Source: Neisseria sp. MVDL19-042950
GTDB taxonomy: Bacteria; Pseudomonadota; Gammaproteobacteria; Burkholderiales; Neisseriaceae
Reading direction: 5' to 3'
DNA length: 64,000 bases
Assembly: GCF_030504625.1 (NCBI RefSeq)
Contig: NZ_JAUKWH010000005.1
Location: forward strand, 70,602 to 134,601
Shown: positions 10,591 to 20,319 of the stretch, piece after piece
Layout of the letters: each line of letters begins with the position of its first letter
Position numbering within the stretch: position 1 is the stretch's first letter
Notes under the pieces: model-generated
Told to the model about the DNA's origin: nothing
What the model saw: the letters and a program-made list of their open reading frames with translations, nothing else
The model's database searches: none
Program-made: the position numbers and the translations under genes

Positions 10591-11688
10591 TTACAGACCC
10601 CTTAGTGCTAAACCGAAAGCGAGTGTTAGTGATGGTGCATCTATTTGTAATTGTGATAAATCAACTTTATTACTTTGCGCTGCATAGTTAATTGGATGGA
10701 TACACTCGGTTGCTGTATTTGTGTGCGAGAAAATGGTTTCTGCCAAGCCAGGCTGCTGAGAAGCAGTTCCTGTTAAGAAAATGTGCTTAATATTGGAAAA
10801 ATTCTCGCTTGATTGGGTGGTATAGTAAAATTGCAATACACGCTGAATCTCTTGTGCTACTTGGATGTTAAATCGATCAGCGACTGCAGTTTGGTAATCA
10901 GAAGGCTTGCTGGCAGCGTTCATCATCTGTGCAGCTTTTTCCTCTGTAACTTGATAAGTTCGTTGGATAAGCTGGTTTAGTTGTTCCGTACTAACGGGTG
11001 TTTCTTGTTTATAGAGAATTTGGCCATTTTGAGTAATTAATGCATATGTTTGTGTTGCATGAATACCGAAAATGGCTATTTTTTCGTTCTCTAACTCAGG
11101 AGTATGTTGGTTGATCCAAAAGGAAAAAGCATTGTTTTGAGCAAAGAGGTCGATATCTAAGGTTGAAAGGGACAAGCCTGCACTATCAAAAGCTTCAATG
11201 CGCGGTTCTACATCATCTTTCTTTGCAGCAGTAAGCAATACTTGCTGACCGGCAGGAACTATTGAGGTGCCTACGACTTGGTAGTCGAAGTTCATCTCTT
11301 CAATAGGTGCAACTTGAGAGACTTCGAACTCAGCAAAGCTTTCCAGGTCAGTATCAACCTCTTTCGGGTTGTATACAACAGTTTCAATCGTGGCTAAACT
11401 TTGTGGTAAAGCGGCAACAAAATTTTTAGACGACGTATGAAGCTGTGTATAAGAATGTTGCAGATATGTAACAAGTTGCTCGTAGTCTTGAATTTTATTG
11501 CCTTTAACAATATTTTTAGGCAGTTTCGTAATAACGTATTTTTCCAACTGAATTTGGTTTAAACTACGGGCTGACAGCTGAACCATTTTGATAGCATGCT
11601 GCCCGATATCTATGCCAATAGCATTTGAGTTGCTGATGTTGGAAGAGACTTTACCTTTTGTATTCTTTTGATTTTTTGCTAAACGCAT
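10591..11688 (-). CDS. pilM: Type IV pilus actin-like ATPase PilM
   Basis: Cytoplasmic actin/FtsA-like protein that binds the PilN N-terminal peptide. The first phosphate-binding region NAIGIDIGQHAIKMVQL is at residues 23-39 and the second near FLTGTASQQPGLAE. The 365-residue length fits the family. It is the first gene of the leftward pil operon and is divergent from ponA, the usual arrangement in Neisseria and many other proteobacteria. Confidence 0.96.
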   Translation of the reverse strand: MRLAKNQKNTKGKVSSNISNSNAIGIDIGQHAIKMVQLSARSLNQIQLEKYVITKLPKNIVKGNKIQDYEQLVTYLQHSYTQLHTSSKNFVAALPQSLATIETVVYNPKEVDTDLESFAEFEVSQVAPIEEMNFDYQVVGTSIVPAGQQVLLTAAKKDDVEPRIEAFDSAGLSLSTLDIDLFAQNNAFSFWINQHTPELENEKIAIFGIHATQTYALITQNGQILYKQETPVSTEQLNQLIQRTYQVTEEKAAQMMNAASKPSDYQTAVADRFNIQVAQEIQRVLQFYYTTQSSENFSNIKHIFLTGTASQQPGLAETIFSHTNTATECIHPINYAAQSNKVDLSQLQIDAPSLTLAFGLALRGL

Positions 11689-11776
11689 AATGTAAATTCC
11701 CTATTTTGGGGTGTGAGTAACAGTTTTGGCATCCGTAAGAGATTTCATTTTTTTACACAGTGTGTAAGGGGTGTTT

Positions 11777-11836
11777 ATGAAATCTTTAGCTATTTTACTT
11801 TATTTAATGCTTTTGATGGCAACTTTGTTGATTTAG
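11777..11836 (+). CDS. Candidate 19-residue upstream ORF coupled to ponA
   Basis: ATG at 11777 with an excellent ribosome site (AAGGGG, five bases upstream) encodes a very hydrophobic peptide starting MKSLAILLYL. Its TAG ends two bases before the ponA ATG, and ponA has no recognisable ribosome site of its own. This is the geometry of translational coupling. Whether the peptide has a role or only delivers ribosomes to ponA cannot be told. Confidence 0.45.
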   Translation: MKSLAILLYLMLLMATLLI

Positions 11837-11838
11837 TC

Positions 11839-14295
11839 ATGATTAAAAAAATTATAACGACCTGTGTAGGTCTAATTTTAGGGTTGGCTCTTTTTGTAGT
11901 AGGGCTAGTTGCAATAGCCATTTTGGTTACTTATCCAAAACTACCATCATTAGAGGCTGTACAACATTACCAACCGAAGATGCCGCTGACTATTTATTCT
12001 TCAGACGGCAAAGTTATTGGTATGTATGGAGAAGAGCGGCGTTCGTTTACCAAAATCGCGGACTTCCCCAAAGTACTGAAAGACGCAGTCGTTGCGGCTG
12101 AAGATAAAAGATTTTATGAGCACTGGGGAGTGGATGTGATTGGGGTTCTGCGTGCCGCTGTCGGTAATCTAACTGGCGGCGTACAGTCAGGTGCAAGCAC
12201 GATTACCCAACAGGTGGCGCGTAACTTTTATTTGAGTAATGAACGCACGTTTACACGAAAATTTAATGAAGCGTTATTGGCTTATAAGATTGAACAGTCT
12301 TTAAGCAAAGACCAGATCATGGAGTTGTACTTCAATCAAATCTATTTGGGTCAACGTGCTTATGGTTTTGCTGCAGCATCACGAATTTATTTTAATAAAA
12401 ATGTCAAAGACTTAACGTTGGCTGAGGCTACAATTTTGGCAGGCCTGCCGAAAGCGCCTTCCACATTTAATCCTATTGTTAACCCCGAACGTGCCAAGCT
12501 ACGCCAGCGTTATATTTTAAATAATATGGTGCAGGAAAAAATGATTACGCCACAAGAGCGCGATCGGGCATTGGCGGAAGATCTGCATTATGAGCGTTAC
12601 GTGCAGAAGATTGATCAAAGTGCACTTTATGTTGCCGAAATGGTGCGTCAGGAACTGTATGACAAATATGGTGAAGATGCCTACACTCAAGGATTCAAAG
12701 TATATACGACAGTAAGTACGGATCATCAGCGCGTAGCAACTGCTGCTTTACGTAAAACTTTGAGGGGGTTTGATCGCGGTAGCAGCTATCGGGGGGCAGA
12801 GCACTATATTGATTTGAGTAAATCTGACAACCCTGAAGAAACCATTAGCCAGTATCTTTCTACGCTGTATACCGTAGATGATTTGGTACCGGCTGTTGTA
12901 TTGGATGCTTCGAAGAAAGGTGTGCAGATTCAGCTTCCGAATGGTAAAAAGATCACATTGGATAATGTGGCTCTGGGATTTGCTGCCAGGGCTGTTAATA
13001 ATAAAAAAATGGAGGATGCACAAATTCGCCGCGGTGCAGTTATTCGGGTGAAAGGTAGCGGTAAACGTTGGACGGTTGCCCAGGAACCTTTGCTCCAAGG
13101 AGCATTGGTCGCCCTTGATGCAAGAACGGGTGCAGTACGTGCATTGGTAGGTGGCTATGACTTCCACAGTAAAACTTTCAACCGAGCAACACAAGCACAG
13201 CGTCAGCCCGGCTCTTCGTTTAAACCGTTTGTTTATTCTGCAGCTTTGGCTAAAGGAATGACGGCATCTACGCAAATTAATGATGCTCCGTTGTCTTTGC
13301 CGGGTAAAGGGCCTAACGGTTCGACATGGAATCCTAAGAATGCCGATGGGCGATATGCCGGACTCATCACTCTGCGTCAGGCATTGACCGCTTCTAAAAA
13401 TATGGTGTCTATCCGTATTTTGATGTCTATCGGCGTAAATTATGCCCAACACTACATCCAGCGTTTTGGATTTAGGCCCTCTGAAATACCTGCCGGCCTT
13501 TCTATGGCATTGGGTACGGGGGAAACAACTCCGTTGAAAATGGCGGAGGCTTATACGGTATTCGCCAATGGGGGATATAAGGTTTCCGCTTATGCAATTG
13601 ATCGGATCTACGATAGCCAAGGGCGATTAAGAGCGCAAATGAGACCTTTGGTTGCGGGAGAAAATGCTCCGCAAGCAATTGATGCGCGCAATGCTTATAT
13701 TATGTATAAGATTATGCAGGACGTAGTTCAATTCGGTACTGCATCGCGTGCGCGTGCGGTAGGGCGCTCGGATATCGCAGGTAAAACAGGTACGACTAAT
13801 GATAATAAAGATGCTTGGTTTGTTGGGTTTAACCCTGATATCGTGACGGCGGTATACATAGGTTACGATAAACCGCGTAGCATGGGACGAGCAGGTTATG
13901 GCGGCACGATTGCTTTGCCTGTATGGGTAGAGTATATGCGCTATGCTCTGAAAGGAGTGCCTAGTAAAGGTATCAAAGCGCCGGATGGCATTGTAACCAG
14001 TGGCGGCGAGTATTATCTGAAAGAGCAGCAATCTACCAGCCCTAATTTGGCATTGGATAATCGCTCAAGCAGACCTGTTCGCAATGAAGAGCGGGATCCT
14101 ACGGTTGGCTCTGAGGGTGCTGCGGCACGTTCAGGCAGTAATCAGCGTAGCGGAGAATCAGCTCCGGCTGAATCTTCCGGTCAGGAAACTCCGGTGGAAC
14201 CGGTTAATAATGTGGACAGTGAGACTGTTCCGCCTCCGCCACCTCCTGCGGCTCCTCCCCAAGGGCAGGCCGGTCAGCTTGATTCGTTATTTTAA
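11839..14295 (+). CDS. ponA: Penicillin-binding protein 1A
   Basis: Bifunctional class A peptidoglycan synthase. The start at 11839 (MIKKIITTC) begins with a membrane anchor (about 5-28) and matches the family; the frame is open further upstream but that region looks non-coding. GT51 domain with AAEDKRFYEHWGVD and GASTITQQVARNFY; transpeptidase domain with the SxxK serine in PGSSFKPF, SKN in TASKNM and KTG in AGKTGTT. The C-terminus is a proline-rich tail ending QLDSLF. About 818 residues. A strong uptake-sequence terminator follows. Confidence 0.97.
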   Translation: MIKKIITTCVGLILGLALFVVGLVAIAILVTYPKLPSLEAVQHYQPKMPLTIYSSDGKVIGMYGEERRSFTKIADFPKVLKDAVVAAEDKRFYEHWGVDVIGVLRAAVGNLTGGVQSGASTITQQVARNFYLSNERTFTRKFNEALLAYKIEQSLSKDQIMELYFNQIYLGQRAYGFAAASRIYFNKNVKDLTLAEATILAGLPKAPSTFNPIVNPERAKLRQRYILNNMVQEKMITPQERDRALAEDLHYERYVQKIDQSALYVAEMVRQELYDKYGEDAYTQGFKVYTTVSTDHQRVATAALRKTLRGFDRGSSYRGAEHYIDLSKSDNPEETISQYLSTLYTVDDLVPAVVLDASKKGVQIQLPNGKKITLDNVALGFAARAVNNKKMEDAQIRRGAVIRVKGSGKRWTVAQEPLLQGALVALDARTGAVRALVGGYDFHSKTFNRATQAQRQPGSSFKPFVYSAALAKGMTASTQINDAPLSLPGKGPNGSTWNPKNADGRYAGLITLRQALTASKNMVSIRILMSIGVNYAQHYIQRFGFRPSEIPAGLSMALGTGETTPLKMAEAYTVFANGGYKVSAYAIDRIYDSQGRLRAQMRPLVAGENAPQAIDARNAYIMYKIMQDVVQFGTASRARAVGRSDIAGKTGTTNDNKDAWFVGFNPDIVTAVYIGYDKPRSMGRAGYGGTIALPVWVEYMRYALKGVPSKGIKAPDGIVTSGGEYYLKEQQSTSPNLALDNRSSRPVRNEERDPTVGSEGAAARSGSNQRSGESAPAESSGQETPVEPVNNVDSETVPPPPPPAAPPQGQAGQLDSLF

Positions 14296-14306
14296 AAGTG
14301 CATGAA

Positions 14307-14344
14307 TAAACAGGCCGTCTGAATATTTTCAGACGGCCTGTTTA
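14307..14344. terminator. Uptake-sequence terminator after ponA
   Basis: Perfect 17-base stem TAAACAGGCCGTCTGAA with a four-base loop, located 12 bases after the ponA stop. Confidence 0.85.
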
Positions 14345-14643
14345 TATCGGCAAATCAAAGTAGCCGGTATTTTGAAAAAGAACTTTCATTCGGTTGAATG
14401 TAAAAGGGTTTTGGAAGTTTTATAACCAATTGTTTTGCAAAAGATAGGGCATAGTCTGTATTTGGACATGCTGTTTGCCGTTACTTTCAGTTCGTAACCC
14501 TATGTTAGCGATTGATTTGATTGGATGTTAAGTTCTTCTGTGGGTGTAGATGAAAATCTCGCTGAAATGATATTTTTTTTACTTTTGATCCATTTGGAGT
14601 AAAAGAGGGCGCAGTTTTATTGGATAGATAACAATTATAAAAG
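14345..14643. other. Intergenic region between ponA and ysxC
   Basis: About 300 A+T-rich bases between convergent genes. No ORF, tRNA, repeat or convincing promoter was seen. The ysxC stop lies at its right edge without an obvious hairpin. Confidence 0.5.
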
Positions 14644-15273
14644 TCAGTTTTTTTCAGAATCAGCAGGTAAGCCATCATTTATGGCAAACCATTCTGCCAC
14701 AACTTTGTTTACTTCTTCTATGCCTTGTTTTTTCAGGCTAGAGAATAGCTGGATGCTGATTTGCTGGCGTTCGCTATAAGGTTTCAATACTTTTTTGACT
14801 GCACTGAGCGTTTTAATTTGATCGTTTTTGGAGAGTTTGTCTGCTTTTGAAAGCAAAATGTGCACGGGGCGGCCGGTTTGATGAAAGAAATCCAACATTT
14901 GTATATCCAGTGCTTTGAGCGGATGGCGGGCATCCATAATCAGAACCAAGCCGATAAGCTGGGTACGCTTTTGAAGATAATCGCCAAGTAGTTTTACCCA
15001 ATGTGCGCGTACAGCTTCGGGAACCTGTGCATAACCGTATCCGGGCAGGTCGACCATGAATCCGCCGTTGGTCAGCTCGAAAAAATTGATATGCTGAGTG
15101 CGTCCAGGAGTTTTGGAAACATAAGCCAGTCTAACATGATTGGTCAACGTATTGATTGCACTTGATTTTCCGGCGTTGCTGCGGCCGACAAAAGCAATTT
15201 CGGCCGGGGTGGCGGGCAGATCTTTTAGGTGGTTGACGGTAGTAAAGAATTTGGCATTTTGAAATAGGTTCAT
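14644..15273 (-). CDS. ysxC: Ribosome biogenesis GTPase YsxC/EngB
   Basis: Essential GTPase acting in 50S subunit assembly. 209 residues with G1 GRSNAGKSS (about 30-38), the G2 threonine in TPGRTQ, G3 DLPGYG, G4 LSKADKL and G5 FSSLKK. The start [16 protein letters not shown] matches the family. Divergent from cytochrome c4 on its right. Confidence 0.96.
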   Translation of the reverse strand: MNLFQNAKFFTTVNHLKDLPATPAEIAFVGRSNAGKSSAINTLTNHVRLAYVSKTPGRTQHINFFELTNGGFMVDLPGYGYAQVPEAVRAHWVKLLGDYLQKRTQLIGLVLIMDARHPLKALDIQMLDFFHQTGRPVHILLSKADKLSKNDQIKTLSAVKKVLKPYSERQQISIQLFSSLKKQGIEEVNKVVAEWFAINDGLPADSEKN

Positions 15274-15418
15274 AACTGGTAAAATTGTGTGAATTTAGTA
15301 TAGAATACCATGATTACAAAATCATCGGTTTAACCAAGCAGTAAAAGCTTGGTGTTGAGTATATATAAAAAGAGTGTTGCAGGCAGGGATTGCAACGCTG
15401 TCATTCAGGAGCACTTCC

Positions 15419-16042
15419 ATGAAACATTTTACCTTATTGGCTTTTGCGTTGGCTGCAGGAACGGTAATGGCTGCGCCGAAAGCCGATATTGCTAAAGGCA
15501 AAGAAATTGCAACCACTATTTGTGCGGCCTGCCACGCGGCTGACGGTAATAGCGGTATCGCTATGTATCCAAAGCTGTCTGCACAACACGCCAGCTATAT
15601 TTTCACTCAAACTAAAGAAATTAAAGAAGGTAAGCGTACTACAGGCGCTTCGGCCGTAATGATGCCGCTGGTGGCAAATTTATCGGAGCAAGATATCTTA
15701 AATGTGGCCGCTTACTATGCCAAACAGTTTCCTAAAGAAGGCGAAGCCAATCCGAAAGAAGATTTTGAGCTGGGGGCAAAAATTTTCCGCGGCGGCCTTG
15801 CCGATAAAAAAGTTCCCGCATGTATGTCTTGCCATGGCCCGAATGGTGCAGGTATGCCGGGCGGAGGTACGGATATCGTAGCTTATCCGCGTTTGGGCGG
15901 TCAGCATAAGGCTTATATCGTAGATCAGATGAAGGCTTATAAATCAGGTCAGCGTAAAAACAGCATTATGCAGGATATTGCCGGCCGTATGACGGATACG
16001 GAAATGAATGCGGTAGGAAACTTCATACAAGGGTTGCATTAA
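15419..16042 (+). CDS. Dihaem cytochrome c4
   Basis: Periplasmic, probably membrane-associated electron carrier feeding the cbb3 oxidase. I start at the ATG at 15419 (MKHFTLLAFAL), preceded by AGGAG; it opens a signal peptide cleaved after VMAA. Two haem-binding motifs, CAACH and CMSCH, lie about 100 residues apart in two homologous halves, with later methionines (SAVMMPL and NSIMQ) as axial ligands. About 207 residues. The two genes downstream build c-type cytochromes, a fitting neighbourhood. Confidence 0.93.
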   Translation: MKHFTLLAFALAAGTVMAAPKADIAKGKEIATTICAACHAADGNSGIAMYPKLSAQHASYIFTQTKEIKEGKRTTGASAVMMPLVANLSEQDILNVAAYYAKQFPKEGEANPKEDFELGAKIFRGGLADKKVPACMSCHGPNGAGMPGGGTDIVAYPRLGGQHKAYIVDQMKAYKSGQRKNSIMQDIAGRMTDTEMNAVGNFIQGLH

Positions 16043-16073
16043 TTACTGCATATAATCGTGGTGTGAAAACGAT

Positions 16074-16110
16074 AGGCCGTCTGAAAAGAGCATTGTCTTT
16101 CAGACGGCCT
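16074..16110. terminator. Uptake-sequence terminator after cytochrome c4
   Basis: AGGCCGTCTGAAA inverted pair, inner loop about 11 bases, 31 bases after the stop codon. Confidence 0.75.
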
Positions 16111-16161
16111 TAAATGTGGTTATACTCGTTTTTTTAATTTGTTGTATAAAATCGACACTAT

Positions 16162-18177
16162 ATGTCTACTCCAAAGAAAACAGTTCCTTTAATACGCCGG
16201 CCGTGGTTTGCTTTTCTCAGTTCCATGCGGTTTGCCGTGGCTTTACTCAGTCTGCTGGGTGTAGCTTCAATTATCGGAACGGTGTTGCAGCAAAACCAAC
16301 CGCAAACCAATTATGTGGTGAAATTCGGTCCGTTTTGGACGGAAATTTTTGGCTTTTTGGGTTTGTTTGACGTATATGCATCGGGCTGGTTTGTCGTCAT
16401 CATGCTGTTTTTGGTGGTGTCGACCGGACTATGCCTGTGGCGCAATATCCCGCCGTTTTTACGGGAAATGAAGTCTTACCGCATCAATGCCGGCAATAAG
16501 TCGTTAGCGGCCATGAAACATACCGTGTTAATGGACGGCGGAATCTCGCCTGAAATTGCCGGCCGTTATCTTGATGTTCAGGGATTCAGCACTAAGACGG
16601 TACAGCGTGAAGACGGCTCCGTATTGGTTGCAGCCAAAAAAGGGGCGATGAACAAATGGGGTTATATTTTTGCCCACGCAGCCATTATTGTGATTTGTTT
16701 GGGCGGATTGATTGACAGCAACCTATTGCTGAAATTCGGTATGCTTACCGGCAAAATCGTGCCGGACAACGACTCTCAATTCGCACGGGATTTTAAGCCT
16801 GAAAGCATTTTGGGAAGCAACAATATTTCTTTCCGCGGTAATGTAAACATTATCGAAGGGCAAGGTGCGGATGTCGTGTTTCTGAATGCAGATAAGGGAG
16901 TATTGGTACAAGACCTGCCTTTTACTGTTGATCTGAAAAAATTCCATATCGATTTTTACAATACCGGAATGCCGAAAGATTTTGCCAGCGATTTGGTGGT
17001 AACGGATAAGGCGACAGGGAAGAAAATAGAGAAAACCATTCGGGTAAACCATCCGCTGACTGTGGACGGCATAACCATTTATCAGGCCAGCTTTGCCGAC
17101 GGCGGTTCGGATTTAAAACTTAAAGCATGGAATCTGGCGGGGAAAGGGCGCATGCCGGCAGCGATGAATGCCGTGTCGATGCGCGAATTCCCTTTGAATA
17201 TCGGAGGGCAGCAATACCGTTTGGAATTCGATCAGTTCACCGCTATGAACGTCGAAGATGTGAGCATGCCGTCTGAAAAAGGCGCGCAAAATCTTCAGAC
17301 GGCCATCCGAGATGTGCGTTCTGTGAAACAAGATAGAAAGTTTTCCAACATTGGCCCGTCTATTGTTTATCGTATCCGCGATCAAGCCGGGCAAGCGGTG
17401 GAATACAAAAATTATATGCTGCCGGTAAAACAGGAAGAAGATTTTTTCTTCATTACCGGTACGCGTACAGGGCTGGAACAGCAATACCGCTGGCTGAGGA
17501 TTCCTGCCGATGCCCAAGGCAAACTTGATACGTTTATGGCGCTGCGTGAGTTGATTAACCAACCGGATATCCGCAAACGGGCGGTAGAAATAGCTACGCG
17601 CGGTACGCCCGATAATGTGCGCAGCCAATTTAATCAGGCTGCCGAAAACACATTAAGTTTGTTTGCCCGCGGCGGTTATTTGGCGTTGAATGACTTTGTT
17701 ACCAATAATATTCCTCAGGCTCAACAAGAAAAGATGCAGGGTTATTTTTATCAGATCCTGTACGGTACGATAAATGCCGCATTGGATGAAGCAATCAAGG
17801 AATATGGCCTGCCCGAATGGAAGCAAGGCGACGACCGTAACCGCTTCTTGTTGAACAGTATGGATGCGTACACCGGTTTAACTGAATATCCGGCCCCCGT
17901 GTTGCTGCAATTGGACGGGTACAAAGGAGTACGTTCTTCCGGCTTGCAGATGACCCGTTCTCCGGGAGCGTCATTGGTTTATCTCGGCTCGGTGCTGCTG
18001 GTATTGGGTACGGTATTTATGTTTTACATCCGAGAGAAACGTGCTTGGCTGCTGTTTGATAAAGGAACAATACGCTTTTCTATGTCGTCGGGCCGCAACG
18101 AACGCGATTTACAAAAAGAATTTCCCGAACACATCCAACGCTTGAAGCAGTTGGAAAAGGACCTGAACCATGACTGA
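16162..18177 (+). CDS. resB: Cytochrome c biogenesis protein ResB
   Basis: Large membrane subunit of the system II cytochrome c synthase. 671 residues: three membrane segments in the first 190 residues (the first opening with WFAFLSSMRFAVALLSLLG), a long periplasmic domain, and a fourth membrane segment near residue 605-625 (SLVYLGSVLLVLGTVFMFY). The 3' end overlaps the start of the partner gene by eight bases, so the two are made together. Confidence 0.94.
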   Translation: MSTPKKTVPLIRRPWFAFLSSMRFAVALLSLLGVASIIGTVLQQNQPQTNYVVKFGPFWTEIFGFLGLFDVYASGWFVVIMLFLVVSTGLCLWRNIPPFLREMKSYRINAGNKSLAAMKHTVLMDGGISPEIAGRYLDVQGFSTKTVQREDGSVLVAAKKGAMNKWGYIFAHAAIIVICLGGLIDSNLLLKFGMLTGKIVPDNDSQFARDFKPESILGSNNISFRGNVNIIEGQGADVVFLNADKGVLVQDLPFTVDLKKFHIDFYNTGMPKDFASDLVVTDKATGKKIEKTIRVNHPLTVDGITIYQASFADGGSDLKLKAWNLAGKGRMPAAMNAVSMREFPLNIGGQQYRLEFDQFTAMNVEDVSMPSEKGAQNLQTAIRDVRSVKQDRKFSNIGPSIVYRIRDQAGQAVEYKNYMLPVKQEEDFFFITGTRTGLEQQYRWLRIPADAQGKLDTFMALRELINQPDIRKRAVEIATRGTPDNVRSQFNQAAENTLSLFARGGYLALNDFVTNNIPQAQQEKMQGYFYQILYGTINAALDEAIKEYGLPEWKQGDDRNRFLLNSMDAYTGLTEYPAPVLLQLDGYKGVRSSGLQMTRSPGASLVYLGSVLLVLGTVFMFYIREKRAWLLFDKGTIRFSMSSGRNERDLQKEFPEHIQRLKQLEKDLNHD

Positions 18178-19363
18178 TTATACTGAAACTCAAAAATTAT
18201 CCGAGCATGTGCTGCTGACGCATAAATCGTTTTTACGCCGTCTGAATGTTTGGGACTGGTTGTTTGCCGTTGTTATTGCATTGACAGCCATGTTTGCACA
18301 AACGCAAGCCAGTCATCATATGGACGGCTATGAAATGGCGATTTTGTGGTTCAGTGCGGCTTCTTCCGCGCTGTTAGGTTGGTTTTTCAAGCCGTTGCGC
18401 TGGTTTACCGTGTTGAGCCTCGTGTTGGCTTACGGGGCAATCAAGTTATACGGAGGCGATATCGGTAATGCTGACCGTTTTTTTCTTAAATACTTTTTGA
18501 GCAGCCAGTCGGCCATCATGTGGCAATGCGCCACGGTGTTTTTTGCCTTGTTTTGCTATATTGCCGGTGTGCTGTTGGCTAAAAAGCAGAATGCCGACCG
18601 CAATACTCTGCTGGGTATGGGAACGGCGTTGACATGGGTGTCGGCTTTGGCAGGTTTTACCGGCTTGCTGGTACGTTGGCACGAAAGCTACCTGCTGCGT
18701 CCGGATGCCGGCCACATTCCCGTATCGAATCTGTATGAAGTATTCATTCTTTTTCTGGTGATTACCGCTTTGATGTATTTGTATTATGAAAGCAAGTTTG
18801 CAGTGCAGAAGCTGGGCGGTTTCGTGTTGTCGTTTATGTCGGTGGTGGTGGTGTTTGTGCTGTGGTACAGCGTATCACGTGAGGCACATACCATTCAGCC
18901 GCTGATTCCGGCATTGCAATCTTGGTGGATGAAAATCCATGTGCCGGCAAACTTTATCGGTTACGGTGCATTCTGTATGGCCGCTATGTTGGGTATCGCC
19001 GAACTTTGGGCCATCCGCGGCGAATCTGCCGGTAAGAAATCGTGGTTGCCCGATTCGCAAACGATTGAAGAGGTGATGTACAAAGCGATTGCGGTAGGCT
19101 TTTTATTTTTTACCATTGCTACGATTTTAGGAGCGCTTTGGGCTGCCGACGCTTGGGGCCGCTATTGGAGCTGGGATCCGAAAGAAACATGGGCGTTTAT
19201 CGTATGGCTTAATTATGCCGTGTGGCTGCATTTGCGTTTGGTTGCCGGTTGGCGCGGTAAAGTGTTGGCTTGGTGGGCGATTATCGGTTTATTCGTTACT
19301 GCGTTCGCTTTTATCGGCGTGAATATGTTTTTAAGTGGTTTGCATTCTTACGGAACGCTTTAA
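18170..19363 (+). CDS. ccsB: Cytochrome c biogenesis protein CcsB/ResC, haem-handling subunit
   Basis: Polytopic membrane partner of ResB that moves haem to the outer face and presents it to apocytochromes. The tryptophan-rich haem-binding WWD segment is seen as WGRYWSWDPKETWAF near residue 325, with conserved histidines in flanking loops (VRWHESYLL, SREAHTIQP, and YAVWLHLRL). 397 residues with about eight membrane segments. It ends 25 bases before a terminator. Confidence 0.94.
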   Translation: MTDYTETQKLSEHVLLTHKSFLRRLNVWDWLFAVVIALTAMFAQTQASHHMDGYEMAILWFSAASSALLGWFFKPLRWFTVLSLVLAYGAIKLYGGDIGNADRFFLKYFLSSQSAIMWQCATVFFALFCYIAGVLLAKKQNADRNTLLGMGTALTWVSALAGFTGLLVRWHESYLLRPDAGHIPVSNLYEVFILFLVITALMYLYYESKFAVQKLGGFVLSFMSVVVVFVLWYSVSREAHTIQPLIPALQSWWMKIHVPANFIGYGAFCMAAMLGIAELWAIRGESAGKKSWLPDSQTIEEVMYKAIAVGFLFFTIATILGALWAADAWGRYWSWDPKETWAFIVWLNYAVWLHLRLVAGWRGKVLAWWAIIGLFVTAFAFIGVNMFLSGLHSYGTL

Positions 19364-19388
19364 TACTTTTCTAATAGACTGATTTAAA

Positions 19389-19424
19389 CAAGAGGCCGTC
19401 TGAAAACTTTCAGACGGCCTCTTG
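19389..19424. terminator. Uptake-sequence terminator between ccsB and mtrR
   Basis: Perfect 17-base inverted repeat containing AGGCCGTCTGAAA with a very short loop, between convergent genes. Confidence 0.85.
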
Positions 19425-19439
19425 CTGTTGCAGAATGCT

Positions 19440-20075
19440 TTAATTTTGATGCCGCAATGACGGGCAGTGTTGCAGGTTGCCCAGTAAAGTTTCTATGAGA
19501 CGGGGAGCGGTTTCGCTGAGATCGATCCGATCCGATTTGATCAGCCATTGGTAAATCAGACCGTCGATGGCAGATTGCAGGTAGATCACGGAAGCGGCGA
19601 TATCCAGATTATCGGGCAAGGATTTTTGCTTGATGCACAGCGTGAGGATATCGGTAAGCCGTTGTTCCCACATATTTTGGTATTTTTCGATAACGGCGAT
19701 GATGGCCTGGTTTTGCTCGATATGTTCACATTTCAGGTACAGAATACTGCAAAATTTATAATGGATTTTATTTCTTTGCAGGCGTTCAAACGTGTTTAGC
19801 AGGCTTGCATGCAGGCTTTCCAAAATGTTGCCCGATTCGTTGGCTATATCTTCTTCCAATCTGTTGCCTACTTCGTCGCATAAACGTTGAAACAGGCCGT
19901 CGAACAAATCTTCTTTGTTTTTAAAATGCCAATACAACGCACCGCGGGTTACACCGGCTGCTTGGGCGATTTCGTTGAGCGATGCGCGGGCGACACCTTT
20001 ATGATAAAAAGTTTCAAGTGCGGCGAGCATCAGATCTTCGCGGGTTTTTAGGGCTTCGACTTTGGTTTTTCTCAT
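19440..20075 (-). CDS. mtrR: TetR-family efflux repressor MtrR
   Basis: Repressor of the divergent mtrCDE genes in pathogenic Neisseria. 211 residues. The N-terminal helix-turn-helix reads ASLNEIAQAAGVTRGALYWHF (residues 31-51), then a helical ligand-binding domain. The frame shows no disruption, so the repressor looks intact. It is divergent from mtrC, and the spacer holds a perfect operator-like dyad. Confidence 0.94.
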   Translation of the reverse strand: MRKTKVEALKTREDLMLAALETFYHKGVARASLNEIAQAAGVTRGALYWHFKNKEDLFDGLFQRLCDEVGNRLEEDIANESGNILESLHASLLNTFERLQRNKIHYKFCSILYLKCEHIEQNQAIIAVIEKYQNMWEQRLTDILTLCIKQKSLPDNLDIAASVIYLQSAIDGLIYQWLIKSDRIDLSETAPRLIETLLGNLQHCPSLRHQN

Positions 20076-20115
20076 GATAGGGAGGTAGGGTTATTTTTTG
20101 TAAAAATTTTTCGTA

Positions 20116-20159
20116 ATTATAATAAATATCTTTGGAACATACAATGGTGTATGTATAAT
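20116..20159. promoter_or_regulatory. Divergent mtrR/mtrC promoters with dyad operator
   Basis: The perfect dyad ACATACA-ATGG-TGTATGT (20137-20154) sits in the spacer of a rightward promoter (TTGGAA at 20132, TATAAT at 20154-20159) and over the weak -35 of a leftward promoter (TATAAT read leftward at 20121-20116). The core closely resembles the gonococcal MtrR-binding region as I remember it, so MtrR could repress both directions from here. Binding is inferred. Confidence 0.65.
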
Positions 20160-20228
20160 CTTGAGATTCCCAAAACGCTGATATTCCAGCGTCTTGAGCA
20201 ATTCAAGTGATTTTAGATTATCCGTTTG

Positions 20229-20291
20229 CCGTGAGATAAGGTAGGTCGGGTCATTGCCCGCCAGTTACGGAATTTGTAAAGAATCTCACGG
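20229..20291 (+). promoter_or_regulatory. Potential structured leader of mtrC mRNA
   Basis: CCGTGAGAT (20229-20237) and ATCTCACGG (20283-20291) are perfect complements enclosing a smaller CGGG/CCCG hairpin; another hairpin ACGCTG...CAGCGT lies upstream near 20178-20195. The outer stem ends seven bases before an ATG at 20299 and about 28 before the preferred mtrC start. The inner hairpin resembles a Neisseria REP-like repeat seen again at 36580. Confidence 0.4.
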
Positions 20292-20319
20292 AAATCCAAT
20301 GATAAAGATAGGAAAATTA

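Noticed and set aside
11713-11838. N-terminal extension of PonA
   Set aside because: The added residues precede the normal MIKK membrane-anchor start and overlap a ribosome site with its own short ORF.
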